Notes: generated by a model from the letters alone, not told the origin. A stretch of 64,000 nucleotides of DNA from Asparagopsis taxiformis (GCA_030407315.1 JALQPE010001717.1:1-64000); one strand, 5' to 3'; positions 10,462-21,159 are shown, numbered from the stretch's first letter. Numbers and translations are program-made.

Positions 10462-10969
10462 AAGTACGATAGGAGCAATAGATAGCATACCAGAAGTATT
10501 AAAACCTATACTACTGTTCCCTGCTAAAAAGTTCTGTCTTTCTCATCTCAACATTGTTATCTTAGCCCACTTTTCGGTTTTCATCTATACATCTGGCCTT
10601 CATCTCATAGTTTAGTGCTACTCAGCAGATTGCTTGCTACTTTTTAATATTAGTCGACAACGTTGTATGATTTTACTAGCTAGGCCGTAGGGGGAGACTA
10701 GTTTCAACCCTTAACAACGCGCACATTTCGACTACGAGAGTCGTCACTGTGATAAATTATTGGTAGAATTTTCGTCTATCTTCCCACCTACACTAGGCTA
10801 CCTATATATATACAGGATACAGGGTATACCCTGAACAGAGACCACGTGAGGTAAAATACTCCTGAGAGCTGCTCACAGCCGTACAGACCTTTGCTGAGCA
10901 ATTTTCCCGACTTCACACTTCGCTTCTCACCTTTACTAAGATGGGAGAACGACGAAACTCCCTGCTGCT

Positions 10970-11430
10970 TACAGCCGAAGCCGTTTACCAGGGTTCCTTA
11001 CAGCAAAGTCATCGTTACGATGACTTTGCTGTAAGAAAAGAAAACATTACAGCAGCCACGATTTCTTTACCGGTAAAAAAATTGTGGCCGCTGTAATGAT
11101 TTGCTTTCTTACAGCAAAGTCATCGTAACGATGACTTTGCTGTAAGGAACCGTTTCCTTGCAGTGGCCAAAGAATTTTTTACCGGGTAAAAAATCAGCAA
11201 GAATTTTTACCGGGTAAAAAATTGTGGCCGCTGTAATGATTTGCTTTCTTACAGCAAAGTCATCGTTACGATGACTTTGCTGTAAGAAAGCAAATCATTA
11301 CAGCGGCCACAATTTTTTTACCCGGTAAAGAAATCGTGGCTGCTGTAATGATTTGTTTTCTTACAGCAAAGTCATCGTAACGATGACTTTGCTGTCAGCA
11401 ACCCGCCGGAACTGCCAAAGCTGTAAGCAT
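10970..11430. mobile_element. Palindromic fold-back element, copy 4
   Basis: Outer arms 'cttacagccgaagccgttta' and 'aactgccaaagctgtaag' enclose four 38-bp palindromes at about 10997-11035, 11108-11146, 11248-11286 and 11360-11397. They alternate with GGCCAC...TTTACCGGTAAA...GTGGCC palindromes, each bounded by CATTACAG and CTGTAATG. It belongs to the same family as the elements at 0.4-3.7 kb. Confidence 0.8.
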
Positions 11431-11960
11431 TCTGGCTTCACCCTCTCCCCCATTTCTCTACTCCGCCTTCATCATCCCAGCTTCTCTGGTGACGACTGAC
11501 GCCTTTCGTTTCCCCCCTCACGCCCCCTCTCGCAATGAAATACTCGTCTATTACCACGATAGTCTACTCGTACTGCCGCCTTAATTTTTCCTCTACACAC
11601 ACCCTCCCATCCGTCTCTTCCGTACTACGATCCTAGGCTATCCTACCTTATGATAATAGTTGTATAGTGAGTAGCTAGAGTCCTACTTACTGAAGACTAT
11701 AGTGCACCGGAACCGGCGCCGGTTCCCGCCCGGGCGGGTTAAATATATATTTTATGCCGTGAGGCACAGGTACCATATGGTCGCTGTGGCTCACGGCACA
11801 AGGAGTAGATTTTGCCACCAACAGCCGTCCAAACCATCCTCTCGTGATTTTCGCGACTTCACACTTCGCTTCTCACGTGAGACAGCAGGGAGTTTCGTCC
11901 TTTTCCCATCTTGGTAAAGGTACCTTTACCAAGATGGGAGAAGGACGAGACTCACTGCTG
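11430..11960. repeat. Reverse-oriented ~1.05-kb repeat relics and a zero-spacer palindrome
   Basis: 11430-11650 is related, in reverse orientation, to the repeat units at 0.15-2.4 kb ('ctacgatcctaggctatcct'). At 11884-11959 two ~38-bp arms meet at GGT/ACC (11921/11922) with about three mismatches ('cccatcttggtaaaggt' and complement). No gene is visible in this stretch. Confidence 0.6.
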
Positions 11961-12170
11961 CTTACAGCCGAAGCCGTTTACCAGGGTTCCTTACAGCAAA
12001 GTCATCGTTACGATGACTTTGCTGTAAGAAAAGAAAACATTACAGCAGCCACGATTTCTTTACCGGGTAAAAGAATTGTGGCCGCTGTAATGATTTGTTT
12101 TCTTACAGCAAAGTCATCGTAACGATGACTTTGCTGTCAGCATCCCCGGTAAACGGCCCGCACTGTAATG
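11960..12170. mobile_element. Palindromic fold-back element, copy 5
   Basis: It has the same outer arm as copy 4 and two 38-bp palindromes at about 11990-12028 and 12102-12139, with a CATTACAG...TACCGGGTAAA...CTGTAATG palindrome between. The right outer arm is degraded ('ggtaaacggcccgcactgta'). Confidence 0.75.
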
Positions 12171-12444
12171 GGGTGACTGCTTCTCCTACATCGCTCTCTT
12201 ACTGGTGTTCTACATGCTGCGTTGCTACACAATTTCTCACTCACATCTTTCTAGTTTCTCTCCTTTTCGTATCCATAGGTAAAGCAGTAGAAAAGTGGAT
12301 AGTTTGCACTCCAGGCCGCAGATGCCTTCCTGCAGTCATGTCACGATTGTTGTAGTCTAGTCTATAATATCTAGCGCTCTTGCAAGATGATGCACAGTCT
12401 ATTGTCTCTGCCAATGCGTGTTTACTCAAATCTATCAAAGTAGC

Positions 12445-15400
12445 TCAGTTAGCTGGCCAATATTTTCTACCATAGTCGGCAAATATCTCCTCATCAGCTT
12501 CAACGTCTCTGGTCAGAATGACCTTGACAGCATGGGGATTCTTGATATTTGAAGCAAAGTCCGGTTTGTCTATGGCATCGCCTTGTCGAAACTCGGCTGA
12601 CTGTGTTCGACTCACCTCGGTCGCTTTCTCCGTTCCGTCAATGACCCGACAATCATTGAGGTAGCTGGTACAATTATAGACCGCTGGAACGAGCCAAACC
12701 TTCCGAACAGGTGCACCCCTCCCTATGTACGTGGTTTCCAATTCCATGTTGTAGTACTGGAACCTCTCTCCTGTGCACCCAAATCCTTCCGGGCCGTACA
12801 TCACTGATCTCTGCGGTTCCGAGTCTCGAATCTTCGCATAGAAAATCGTCCCGTTGTACCAGCCAATGACCGTCCCCTTCTTCAGTTTCTTCGCCGCGAA
12901 TACGCCAAACCCACCACCTCTTACCTCCGATTGCGAAACATAGACACCGTAGAATGCGGCATCAGCAGCCAGAATCGCGTCCGGGTCTATGCTCCAAAAC
13001 GAGTGCATGTCCTCGGCAGGCCACTGGTCCATAGGCACCCCGCTCAATCTGTGAAGCATAGACCCGTCCTTCTTCATTGACGCAACGAACACAAGCAGAT
13101 GGTTCGGCAATGCTGTCACAGCAGGGAATCCTTCTGGTGCATCTGAGATGTGCTTCTGACGAAGCCTTGGAGCTTTTCCTGTGACCGGTACCGACTCGTC
13201 CCCAAGAATACTCTCCACCTCACGCTGCAAGATCCCCCCATATCGCCCGGCTTTCACCTCACTGACGAAAGCATGCAGTATCCACTCCTGCGATGCATCG
13301 TGGCACCTTTTTTCCTTCTCACACCCAATGAACCGACGATACGTACCATCCCTCAACGTCATACACGCTATGGCTGTGCTGTACGTTCCCGAGAAGAAAT
13401 CCATCACGATATCGTTCTGCTTCGAAAATCGTTCCAGAAGCTCACGAAGAGTGGTCAACGCCTTCTGCTCATGGCGCAGTCGGTTGTTCTGCCCATCATA
13501 TTGAGCTTCACCAGCCGACAACCTCGGAACGTTGTCAATCGCGTTGGTGAACCCAGGGTGCCTCGATATGTCCGGATTGTGCAACCTGTAATCCACCATA
13601 TCGTACGCAGCCATACCCTTCCCCCGCTTATACGCATGGATAACGAAATCGTGCATATTATGCAGTGTGCACGTTTTCGTCGATGGATTGGACGTAAAGC
13701 TGTGTGGTCGGCGAGATAGCACGACTGGAACACTGTCCACAATCATCTTGCCAGGCTCGGCATTTCTGATTGCATCCATCCATGCCACGAGTTGGCGCAC
13801 GCTGGAATAGATTAGAGCATGACCGCCAGGCCGAAGAACTCGAACTATTTCACACGCAACACTCGCCAACTCTTCCGGCTCCAGAATATCGTACTCCGAG
13901 TTTTCTCTGCCGCCTTCCCGCCTCGTGTTGAATGGAGGATCAGTGAGCACAAGCTGAACACTGTCCTCCAACACGCCATCTTCCAGGAAACTAATTTTGT
14001 CCTCCACCTCTTTGGCTACATCAGTGGCGTCACAATTCACAGTGTGAATGTAACGCCCCATCACAGCTTCCAGCTTGGTGACATATTCTGGCTTGGATTC
14101 CTTTCCGACGTCAACGAGCGGTGCTTCTGTAGGCGATACAGTGTCAACCTCCATAGCGTCATCCTCGGCCGCACCTTCTCTTGTTGCTGTTTCGCTAGCA
14201 ACCGCCGCATTATCGTCCTCTCCAACACCGCGCTCCAGCCTAGCCTTCTTCCTCTGTGGCTCCAGACTATCCTCTTCTATATCCTCGCTGCCATTGTTTG
14301 GCACTGCTGCGGATATTTCCATCTGCGCAGGTGCACCTTCAAGGATGCCAGGCTCGGGCGTATCCTCAAGACTGTGCAACTCATCCATGGTCAGAGGAAG
14401 CTTTCGTTGCTCTCGGGTTCGCAATAACCAAGCCTTCAGCCTCCTCTGACCATCCAGGGCATGAGACGTGTTCAACTTGGCTCGCATGAACGAGTTCAAG
14501 CCGAACTTGTCAGGAGTGTCGAAAAGCAAGGCTCGAAGTCTCTGCACCAGCTGACCACGCTCGGCGAACACATTCACCTCAGTGACACATTGGCGTATCG
14601 ACAGCAGGAAGGCGCTTGTCAATGATCGCAGCCTTGCATCCACAGCCACTGGAAGGTCGGCACAGAACCCGTTTTCACTGTCTACAGTTTTCGGGACAAT
14701 GATCAGGTTTTTCCGATGCTCCTCGACCGCGCAGCCATCAGACCGATTCGAGAGTGACCTGAAGCAAAGGCTCGCAGGATCGAATACCATGAACGGCCAG
14801 CACATCGATTCAACATCCTCATACCCCAACACTCTTGCCCCGGTATCCCACGCAGCTAACACACGGTCGACAACAAATCCAAGCTGGTTGGCTTGCGCAC
14901 TGGATGTTGCAATTCCAACCATTCCACCACCACCAATGGCCCCGGATGTGGCTCTGGCCCGCCTAGATGGCACACTGCCCATCTCCTTACTGCGAATAGC
15001 CAAGATACACTGGCACATCATAACCATCAGCCTCCTGAACCGCTTCTGGCTAGCCTGCAAAGAATCTTGCATGTCGGATGTAGCGCCGTCCAGAAAGTAC
15101 CTGCTCGAAAGCAGTTCACGGTTCAGTGGAAAGGACAATTCTCCGCGGGGTGTCTTGCCAAACATTTCGACGGCACGAGAACTAGTCACCCCCACCTGTT
15201 TCGGAAACTCAACCATCCTCGGAGAATCACCCATCTCTGCATTGAGTCCCCATGCATGACAAAACATTTGCCACAGACGCAAATCAATCGCACTCGAATC
15301 TTCTGCTCGGTGATACGGCCGAAGCACAGCCAGAATAGACATGCATGAGCTGTACTGCGGTTTACCACTCAGGCTTGAAGCAATTTGGCCGCTTGGATCG

Positions 15401-15912
15401 CAGGATTTGATCCAGCCCAACACATCAGCCATCCTCACAGACGAAATGTGAGCGTACTTGTCCTTTCCGTTTTGGACCCAGTACTCGTCTCTGAGATCAA
15501 CGGCGATCATCAGATACTCAACAAACATCATGCGCCTTTGCAGGCCTGCAATGTCGTTGGATGTCGTCGCTCTCACACGGTCCAGCACAACAGCAGTACT
15601 GCTGTTGGTGTCCGCCACGATAGACTCTTCTCGCATAGGAATCGTAACGCCAGGAGGAAAGACGCCCCTCTCCATTCCACGTACAATTGCCATGCAGCGG
15701 TGCGCTCCATCCAATATCTCCAGAACGCCTTCTCGAAACCTGCCAGTCACGGGATGAGCTGTGTCATAGCCGCTGTTGCGAATGCTCTCCATGAGCGCTT
15801 CCACATGACTTGCATCAACATCGCGAATCGATACGAATTTGCTGACTTGATTGGGGTCGATGAACACCCATCCGTCGTGCTTTTCACCGTGATTGTGGAA
15901 CGTTCCTTCCAT
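12445..15912 (-). CDS. ParB-like + DNA methyltransferase + SET fusion protein (cassette A)
   Basis: About 1155 residues without a visible intron. I use ATG 15912 rather than the TTG three codons upstream. Residues ~15-90 look like a ParB/sulfiredoxin-fold domain with DGAHRC at 68-73. A long helical middle follows, then an acidic, KKAR-containing linker. The methyltransferase spans ~650-890, with LTDPPFNTRR (motif IV, ~657) before MDFFSGTYST (motif I-like, ~836), the order of beta-class N6-adenine/N4-cytosine enzymes. The last ~160 residues resemble a SET domain: GGGFGVFAAKKLKKGTVIGW, YLND and a terminal EEIFADYGRKYW. I infer a nuclear enzyme that marks both DNA and protein, but substrates are unknown. 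It is divergent from gene 3 (16426) and convergent with the dioxygenase ORF. The long opposite-strand ORFs are shadows. Confidence 0.8.
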   Translation of the reverse strand: MEGTFHNHGEKHDGWVFIDPNQVSKFVSIRDVDASHVEALMESIRNSGYDTAHPVTGRFREGVLEILDGAHRCMAIVRGMERGVFPPGVTIPMREESIVADTNSSTAVVLDRVRATTSNDIAGLQRRMMFVEYLMIAVDLRDEYWVQNGKDKYAHISSVRMADVLGWIKSCDPSGQIASSLSGKPQYSSCMSILAVLRPYHRAEDSSAIDLRLWQMFCHAWGLNAEMGDSPRMVEFPKQVGVTSSRAVEMFGKTPRGELSFPLNRELLSSRYFLDGATSDMQDSLQASQKRFRRLMVMMCQCILAIRSKEMGSVPSRRARATSGAIGGGGMVGIATSSAQANQLGFVVDRVLAAWDTGARVLGYEDVESMCWPFMVFDPASLCFRSLSNRSDGCAVEEHRKNLIIVPKTVDSENGFCADLPVAVDARLRSLTSAFLLSIRQCVTEVNVFAERGQLVQRLRALLFDTPDKFGLNSFMRAKLNTSHALDGQRRLKAWLLRTREQRKLPLTMDELHSLEDTPEPGILEGAPAQMEISAAVPNNGSEDIEEDSLEPQRKKARLERGVGEDDNAAVASETATREGAAEDDAMEVDTVSPTEAPLVDVGKESKPEYVTKLEAVMGRYIHTVNCDATDVAKEVEDKISFLEDGVLEDSVQLVLTDPPFNTRREGGRENSEYDILEPEELASVACEIVRVLRPGGHALIYSSVRQLVAWMDAIRNAEPGKMIVDSVPVVLSRRPHSFTSNPSTKTCTLHNMHDFVIHAYKRGKGMAAYDMVDYRLHNPDISRHPGFTNAIDNVPRLSAGEAQYDGQNNRLRHEQKALTTLRELLERFSKQNDIVMDFFSGTYSTAIACMTLRDGTYRRFIGCEKEKRCHDASQEWILHAFVSEVKAGRYGGILQREVESILGDESVPVTGKAPRLRQKHISDAPEGFPAVTALPNHLLVFVASMKKDGSMLHRLSGVPMDQWPAEDMHSFWSIDPDAILAADAAFYGVYVSQSEVRGGGFGVFAAKKLKKGTVIGWYNGTIFYAKIRDSEPQRSVMYGPEGFGCTGERFQYYNMELETTYIGRGAPVRKVWLVPAVYNCTSYLNDCRVIDGTEKATEVSRTQSAEFRQGDAIDKPDFASNIKNPHAVKVILTRDVEADEEIFADYGRKYWPAN

Positions 15913-16425
15913 GGCGAACAAAGATAGAGTTTTTAAGAAAGGGATAGTTGGTTGCTGCTTGACCAGGGTGGCGCAAAGCAGAAGTTGGTTGTTTAAAACA
16001 AAGTGTCAGCGAGTGGTAGCACTTCGGTGGCTGTTTCCTTTCCACCCCTGTCCGAACCTTTACAAGATAACTACATCGACTGTTAGCTCAATAATCAATG
16101 TAATACTAAAGTAATACTCAAAATATTTTTCCATGCAATTTATTGGGCCCCGTAACATCTCTAAACGTATCTTTGTAGTCCAATCGTATGCATCCGACAT
16201 TCACTTCTAGAACGATTATTCACATCAAATTTTATGCTGCAATCAGTTCATGGCAGACATCATCCACACTGACGTGTCAATTTTGTCAATTGTCCATTCT
16301 ATTTCTACACCACCTAAACATCTCTTCTCGACCTTTCCAATCCTCCTAGTATATACTACTCTTTAGCAGAAGGTAACGGTTAGGCTTTCACTAATACAAC
16401 AATTCTATCCCATAGCTATCCCAAC

Positions 16426-17418
16426 ATGCTTCCTCTCGCTCCAAACGACGTTATAGAAGTTCAATGGGAACTTCGGCCGTTTGGGAGGAAACGAAAAATT
16501 GTCTGGTGGTCTGCAATCGTCAAGGAAATTACTCAGGTCAAGACTGAAACAGACCCATTCCTCCATGCATTGCTCGAATACAAAACTGAATATGGTTTCG
16601 ACTCTACCCTTTCTCAAGTCAAGATTTCAGATCGTAACGAGCTCGTCGACAAGGATTCCGGAAGGGTTCTCCCGTGGCGAAGTGGTGAGCTTCGCAGTAT
16701 GGACTCACCTCCATCCCCAGCAGAGAGAGACCCAGACTACGGCATTGACCACACTCGCCACCGCCACCGCGGCATCCTTCAAGATTGCACTGCGGATCAA
16801 ATGAAGAAGACCGTAGCAGAAATGCTGGCAAGATTGGAAAAGCTGGAGTCAGCTGCCAAAAATCCTCTACCCCCTCCATTCGATTCCAACAGTTCCATGA
16901 CCTCCTCTGCTCTGACTGTATGTAGCATTCTGTTTCAGAAGCTTGGTGTGTACACAGACAAGCCCCTCTCCCTCCGGATGACGAAATCCGAGCACTCCAG
17001 GGGAATGCGACAAACATCGCAAGAAGAAATCAGAGTACAGGCTGACTGCTCCCTTGCTCAATTCCGCACTATTGCCATTCAATGCAAGGCGAAAGAGAAT
17101 CGTGACGTTCTCTTCCAGCCGTCCTTTGAGGACATCACCTTTCCCTCTGGAAATGAGTCGGATCTTTCCATCATTTTCCCCACCTTTCAGGCACTATGTG
17201 ACTCCATAGGTACCTCGCAACACGGGTTCCAGAAAATATTGGTGAAGAGCAGGGCGGAACGCGATGGAGGAAGCTCATCGATTGTCCGAATTTTAGGAAA
17301 TCTAGTCGACGTTGATTGCTCTCATGATGCTCCTTCTTCCGTATTTCTCGTCGGCTCATCTGCTTACGTCCTGTCCAGCCCAGACCAACGTATGACAGTT
17401 CTTTGCAGAGACTCCTAG
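16426..17418 (+). CDS. Gene 3: Tudor-like/coiled-coil protein (cassette A)
   Basis: A 330-residue ORF from ATG 16426. Residues ~8-90 (VIEVQWELRPFG, WWSAIVKEI, VLPWRSGEL) look like a small beta-barrel reader such as a Tudor-like fold; that is inference. Residues ~125-145 (MKKTVAEMLARLEKLES) form a short coiled coil. The C-terminal part (FQALCDSIG, RILGNLVDVD, APSSVFLVGSSAYVLSS) matches the protein at 63027-64000 (FAAVSDLLG, RLLGALLCTE, DPSSVAIGSSSFCVSG). It is divergent from the methyltransferase fusion (~0.5 kb apart) and convergent with gene 4. The paralogue continues about 100 residues beyond the end of this one, so this copy may be shortened. Function unknown. Confidence 0.7.
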   Translation: MLPLAPNDVIEVQWELRPFGRKRKIVWWSAIVKEITQVKTETDPFLHALLEYKTEYGFDSTLSQVKISDRNELVDKDSGRVLPWRSGELRSMDSPPSPAERDPDYGIDHTRHRHRGILQDCTADQMKKTVAEMLARLEKLESAAKNPLPPPFDSNSSMTSSALTVCSILFQKLGVYTDKPLSLRMTKSEHSRGMRQTSQEEIRVQADCSLAQFRTIAIQCKAKENRDVLFQPSFEDITFPSGNESDLSIIFPTFQALCDSIGTSQHGFQKILVKSRAERDGGSSSIVRILGNLVDVDCSHDAPSSVFLVGSSAYVLSSPDQRMTVLCRDS

Positions 17419-18062
17419 GAGTTTGACCACGTCAACAATACATTTTTACAGCCCCTATGTCTTAGCCAACTATCACAGTCTAGCATCGTGGACTCTTTCC
17501 ACCTACGTGATAAGGCTACTGTTACTTATGGAGCAACGTTTTCGTTACTGTGGAGACGTATTCAGCGCCGAGCTTGTTACAGCACTTTCCAGCCTCTATC
17601 AACCGCAGAGACGTTTGGTACACTACATCTACGCTTACCTTGCTGTATTTTCAGTGGTACTACTACATGCCAGGAGCTTGAAGACATTGGCTATGAGGCT
17701 ATCTCTCGTCTTGGCTTCAATGCGGATTCAGACACTACCCACCCTCCCTCTCCTCCACCTGCCACCTGCAGTCCGGAGCAAAAATGATAAAGCACACCTA
17801 TCCGTAGTTATCCTGTTCCTGGGTATTCCATTCTAGAGCTCCTGTGGCCATCAATTTCTAGTAAAGACGGATACCCTCGCCCCTTCCTACTTCGACTATT
17901 CCACTACCTGTCTCTGCGCTTTTCCTTCGACTTGACACTATCGTCTGACTGGTTTCCTGATGTCTCGTATCTATCTACTTCCATCTATTACAAAATTCAA
18001 CTCAACAGAAATTTTATTTCTTCATTCTTCGTCTACTATACCGAAACCGGTTTCATCCGATA
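17419..18062. other. Intergenic stretch between convergent genes 3 and 4
   Basis: Pyrimidine-rich sequence with no supported gene. It must hold the 3' ends and terminators of both convergent genes, but I see no clear poly(A) signal to assign. Confidence 0.5.
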
Positions 18063-19589
18063 CTACTCCCCTTCATTCTCGATTTCATCATCGACAAATA
18101 CCTTCACATATTCTTCATCTCCTCCGTCCTCTTCCATAGACCTGAAGCTCTCCTCCAGCACTGAGTCCCCTCCATCGTCTACATTCAGTTCTTCATATCT
18201 ATCACGCGATATAGTCAAAACCTCCTCATTCATAAAACGACTACTCACCCGCTCCCCGGGAAGAAGCAGTTTCACTGCTTCATTGATTTCCCGGATTTGC
18301 GCTCCTCCCACCTCTGCTCCACTTTGAAATTTCAAAATCGTTCGGAACCCGTATGCAAGTATGTAGATGAATTGCAAGGAGTATTCTGAACGTCGCAGGA
18401 ACATGTTCCTATCAGAACATTGCGTGTAGGCGACTGCAAAGTTCAGTGCAACCTCTACTAAATTGATCCTCCTAGTCACAAACCTCTTGTCCGGTTCTCC
18501 AATTATTTGAACTTCGTACTCGACTTTGAATACCATTTCTTTTCGCACAGCAATGAAGTCGCGAAGAATCTTCATATTCTTGTCATCCATTGCTGCACGC
18601 TCCGCTGCATTCATTTTCCTCTGCGCCGAGTACAGACTTGGAACTGACTCAAAGTCCAGCCCACCGTCGTGCAAATGATGCTCCATGCGGACTGAACCTT
18701 GAAACCCACTGTATAGAACGAATCCAAGATCTCGGATGAACCGGTTTCGCACATGATCTCTGGACTTGTTCATAAACCCGGTCACTGCCGTGAGTGCCGA
18801 TTTCGTCACAGTGATGCCTACCTCCTTTCTGTGCAACGGCCCATTGTCACCAACCTTTCTTCGCTTCTGCTTTCGAGCGGCCCCATCACTTGCCTCGGAC
18901 GTCCCATGCATTCCATCCATGCGAGCAGAGTCCGTTCCGCGAATTGTCTCCTCAATGGTCCCGGTAGTCACATACCCCCGCGCCCTCCACCGTTCGATAC
19001 CTTCCGACGTTCCATTGGAGCTGGAACGGTCTCCTCCCTCTCTGAAAGAATTGTTTTGACACGTATTCTTGATTAAAGAGGTCACAACTTGGCAGCGCAA
19101 TTCAATGTGGTTCCGGCCGGCAAGCGTCCTATTGAACACATCCTTTCGCTCATTGCTCTGCCTGGCGAACATCAGCGTATTGATTAGCTCGCATCCGTTG
19201 AAATGCCTATCCCTCTTATCCACCATTGCCTTCGTGTACGTTGGAACAACAGCACACAGCACAGCACACACCATTTCGAACTTGAACGATTTCTCCGCAT
19301 CCTGCGCAATGCGGAGACGTTCCCTGTCCTTCTCAGAGGCGATCTTCTTCGGATGTCCTTGTCCCTGGCTCAGAAGCCCATCGACGATGCTCTTGACCTC
19401 CTGCATATCGGTGTTTAGCATGGAGACAGTCTTGGCGACATTTCCGAGAGTCTCGCGTAATTGAATGGTGCTCTTCTCGACGGCATCCATTTTATCACTC
19501 AGGGCTTTCAGCTCTGCAGTGATGTTCGAAAAGCCCTCACGCGTTATTTCGGAAAATGCAGCGATGCTCACGGAGGTTTCGGGATTCAT
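18063..19589 (-). CDS. Gene 4: coiled-coil protein (cassette A)
   Basis: A 508-residue ORF from an ATG at 19589. Residues ~20-75 form a long coiled coil (ITAELKALSDKMDAVEKST, LNTDMQEVKSIVDGL). The centre has a basic, nuclear-signal-like KQKRRKVGD. The conserved core begins with TKSALTAVTGFMNKSRDHV and FKVEYEVQIIGE, and the tail is very acidic. The cassette B protein at 61227-62720 aligns along its length (VTSALRQLTQFFNTSRKQMK, IQVTYKVQVSG). I do not recognise a named family. The coiled coil suggests oligomerisation, perhaps as a partner of gene 3, with which it is always convergent. Confidence 0.7.
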   Translation of the reverse strand: MNPETSVSIAAFSEITREGFSNITAELKALSDKMDAVEKSTIQLRETLGNVAKTVSMLNTDMQEVKSIVDGLLSQGQGHPKKIASEKDRERLRIAQDAEKSFKFEMVCAVLCAVVPTYTKAMVDKRDRHFNGCELINTLMFARQSNERKDVFNRTLAGRNHIELRCQVVTSLIKNTCQNNSFREGGDRSSSNGTSEGIERWRARGYVTTGTIEETIRGTDSARMDGMHGTSEASDGAARKQKRRKVGDNGPLHRKEVGITVTKSALTAVTGFMNKSRDHVRNRFIRDLGFVLYSGFQGSVRMEHHLHDGGLDFESVPSLYSAQRKMNAAERAAMDDKNMKILRDFIAVRKEMVFKVEYEVQIIGEPDKRFVTRRINLVEVALNFAVAYTQCSDRNMFLRRSEYSLQFIYILAYGFRTILKFQSGAEVGGAQIREINEAVKLLLPGERVSSRFMNEEVLTISRDRYEELNVDDGGDSVLEESFRSMEEDGGDEEYVKVFVDDEIENEGE

Positions 19590-19984
19590 GTTGAACTTGC
19601 AATTGGAGTTTGCTAAAAGGAGAAGTGCTTTGAAGGAAGGGTGTCACGCTTAGTACAGCAGTGTTGTAGCAAATATCATTCCAGTGGATGCATCCATCCT
19701 GTTCTACTCTACATAATAATAATGCTTCTCGGTGCTCCGTAACGGTTATTTTTCATAATTTAGTGGTGGATGGTGCGTATTCTTTCCTTTGCTACCACCC
19801 ACGTCCTGTGAATACCACACCTCGCTACCAGACTGACGTCTCCTACTCGACACTTTCAATGCAAAGATAGATAGGTATAATTTGAAATGCTAAACTCAAC
19901 ATAATATAGTCTACTCTGTACTTTCTCTCCTTACGGTGAGACAAACGAGATATGTTCAATCTTCCCTATCTTTCTTTCTACAAC

Positions 19985-20509
19985 GTCCTATTCAGCATCT
20001 AGCTTCCCCGCACCCAACTATCTGTAAAGCACCATCACAATTACTATAGTCGTATTCCACACACCATTCCAATATTTACCTTCACACTAACACTATGCTC
20101 CATATTTCCTCTAAGTCCACTCCACCAGACAGTGCTGTCAACCAATGCACGGTACTACCCGCAGACAATACAATTTGCTATCTACACTACTGTCTACAGA
20201 TTTCCCCAGACAGTGCAGTAATACAATACAATGTACTGCCTCAGACAGTAAAATGTACTGTCTGCACATACTGTCTGGCGGCAACACTTCCAGACAGTAA
20301 AATTTACTGTTCTGGACAGTAAATTTTACTGTTTTTGGTACTGTCCAGATTTCGTGCCAGTTTACTGCTGCAGCAGTATTCTGAAATTTCCAGACAGTAA
20401 ATTTTACTGTCTCCGCGCACTGTCTTGGCCAGACAGTAATTTTTACTGTCTCAGACAGTAAATTTACTGTCTTTTTTCATTCCCAACACCGTAGTGTTTA
20501 CAAACCACC
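19985..20509. repeat. Right ~0.5-kb direct repeat flanking cassette A
   Basis: Same orientation and structure as 9090-9613, with the same series of ACAGTAAA/TTTACTGT palindromes. It ends at 'accgtagtgttt' before 'acaaaccacc'. The two copies and the DNA between span about 11.4 kb. It could supply the promoter for gene 4, which starts about 0.4 kb inside it. Confidence 0.85.
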
Positions 20510-20877
20510 AGACGCATACTCCACTACTATACAACAAACAATACTCACTATTTCAGACGACGCGGTACACAAGCAGCGTAGTCTCAACCTTCTGTGACGC
20601 CTTCCCTGTTGCGTACATGTGCGAAACACGTCTAGACGCATATCATCAGTGAGTGTGGGAATTTTCGGCACAGGAGATGCTGGGCCACCAAATTGATTTT
20701 TCGGAAATTTTAGAATTTCTGGGCTGGCCAGCAATGCAATCGAGCTGGACATCCAGCTGATGCCCAGTAGTGTTCGTTGTGAGAGAGTGGGGCGGGACCA
20801 TGATGAAAGAAGGACCAAGACCTGTCCCTGGCGTATTGAGCCTGAAATGGACCCTTCGTAAGACGCAATTTTTGTTT
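20510..20877. other. Stretch without gene; fragment of family R repeat
   Basis: About 20690-20756 ('gaaattttagaatttctggg', then 'ctggccagcaatgcaatcga') is a 3' fragment of the repeat family seen in full at 20878-21159. The remainder shows nothing I can assign. Confidence 0.6.
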
Positions 20878-21159
20878 ACAGTTGGTGCTTACAGAAGCCA
20901 GTGATAGCCCCGCTCGGGGCGGCGGCCGGTTCCTGGGGCTGTTTTGGCCAAATTACACACCTTGATTTGAATTAAAATTTGGGATATTCTCAAAAACATG
21001 CACATGTGAACATGTTTTTGAGATGGGGGTGTGCCGTACGGCACAATCGACCCGCCGAAATCGATGATTTTTTACAATTTTTTTCTGCCCGAAATTTTAG
21101 AATTTCTGGGCTGGCCAGCAATGCAATCGAGCTGGACGTCCACCGGACGTCCATTTCAG
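20878..21159 (+). mobile_element. Interspersed repeat family R, copy 1
   Basis: About 282 bp beginning 'acagttggtgcttacagaag' and ending 'ccatttcag'. It carries a central palindrome ('ctcaaaaacatgcacatgtg' and its complement) followed by 'ccgtacggcac' and 'aaattttagaatttctgggc'. Copies at 21809-22087 (same strand) and 29781-30064 (opposite strand) share the whole structure. It has no coding capacity. Confidence 0.8.

Noticed and set aside
13150..15927. Several long plus-strand ORFs opposite the cassette A methyltransferase fusion
   Set aside because: They lie wholly inside the coding strand of a motif-rich protein and show no motifs of their own.
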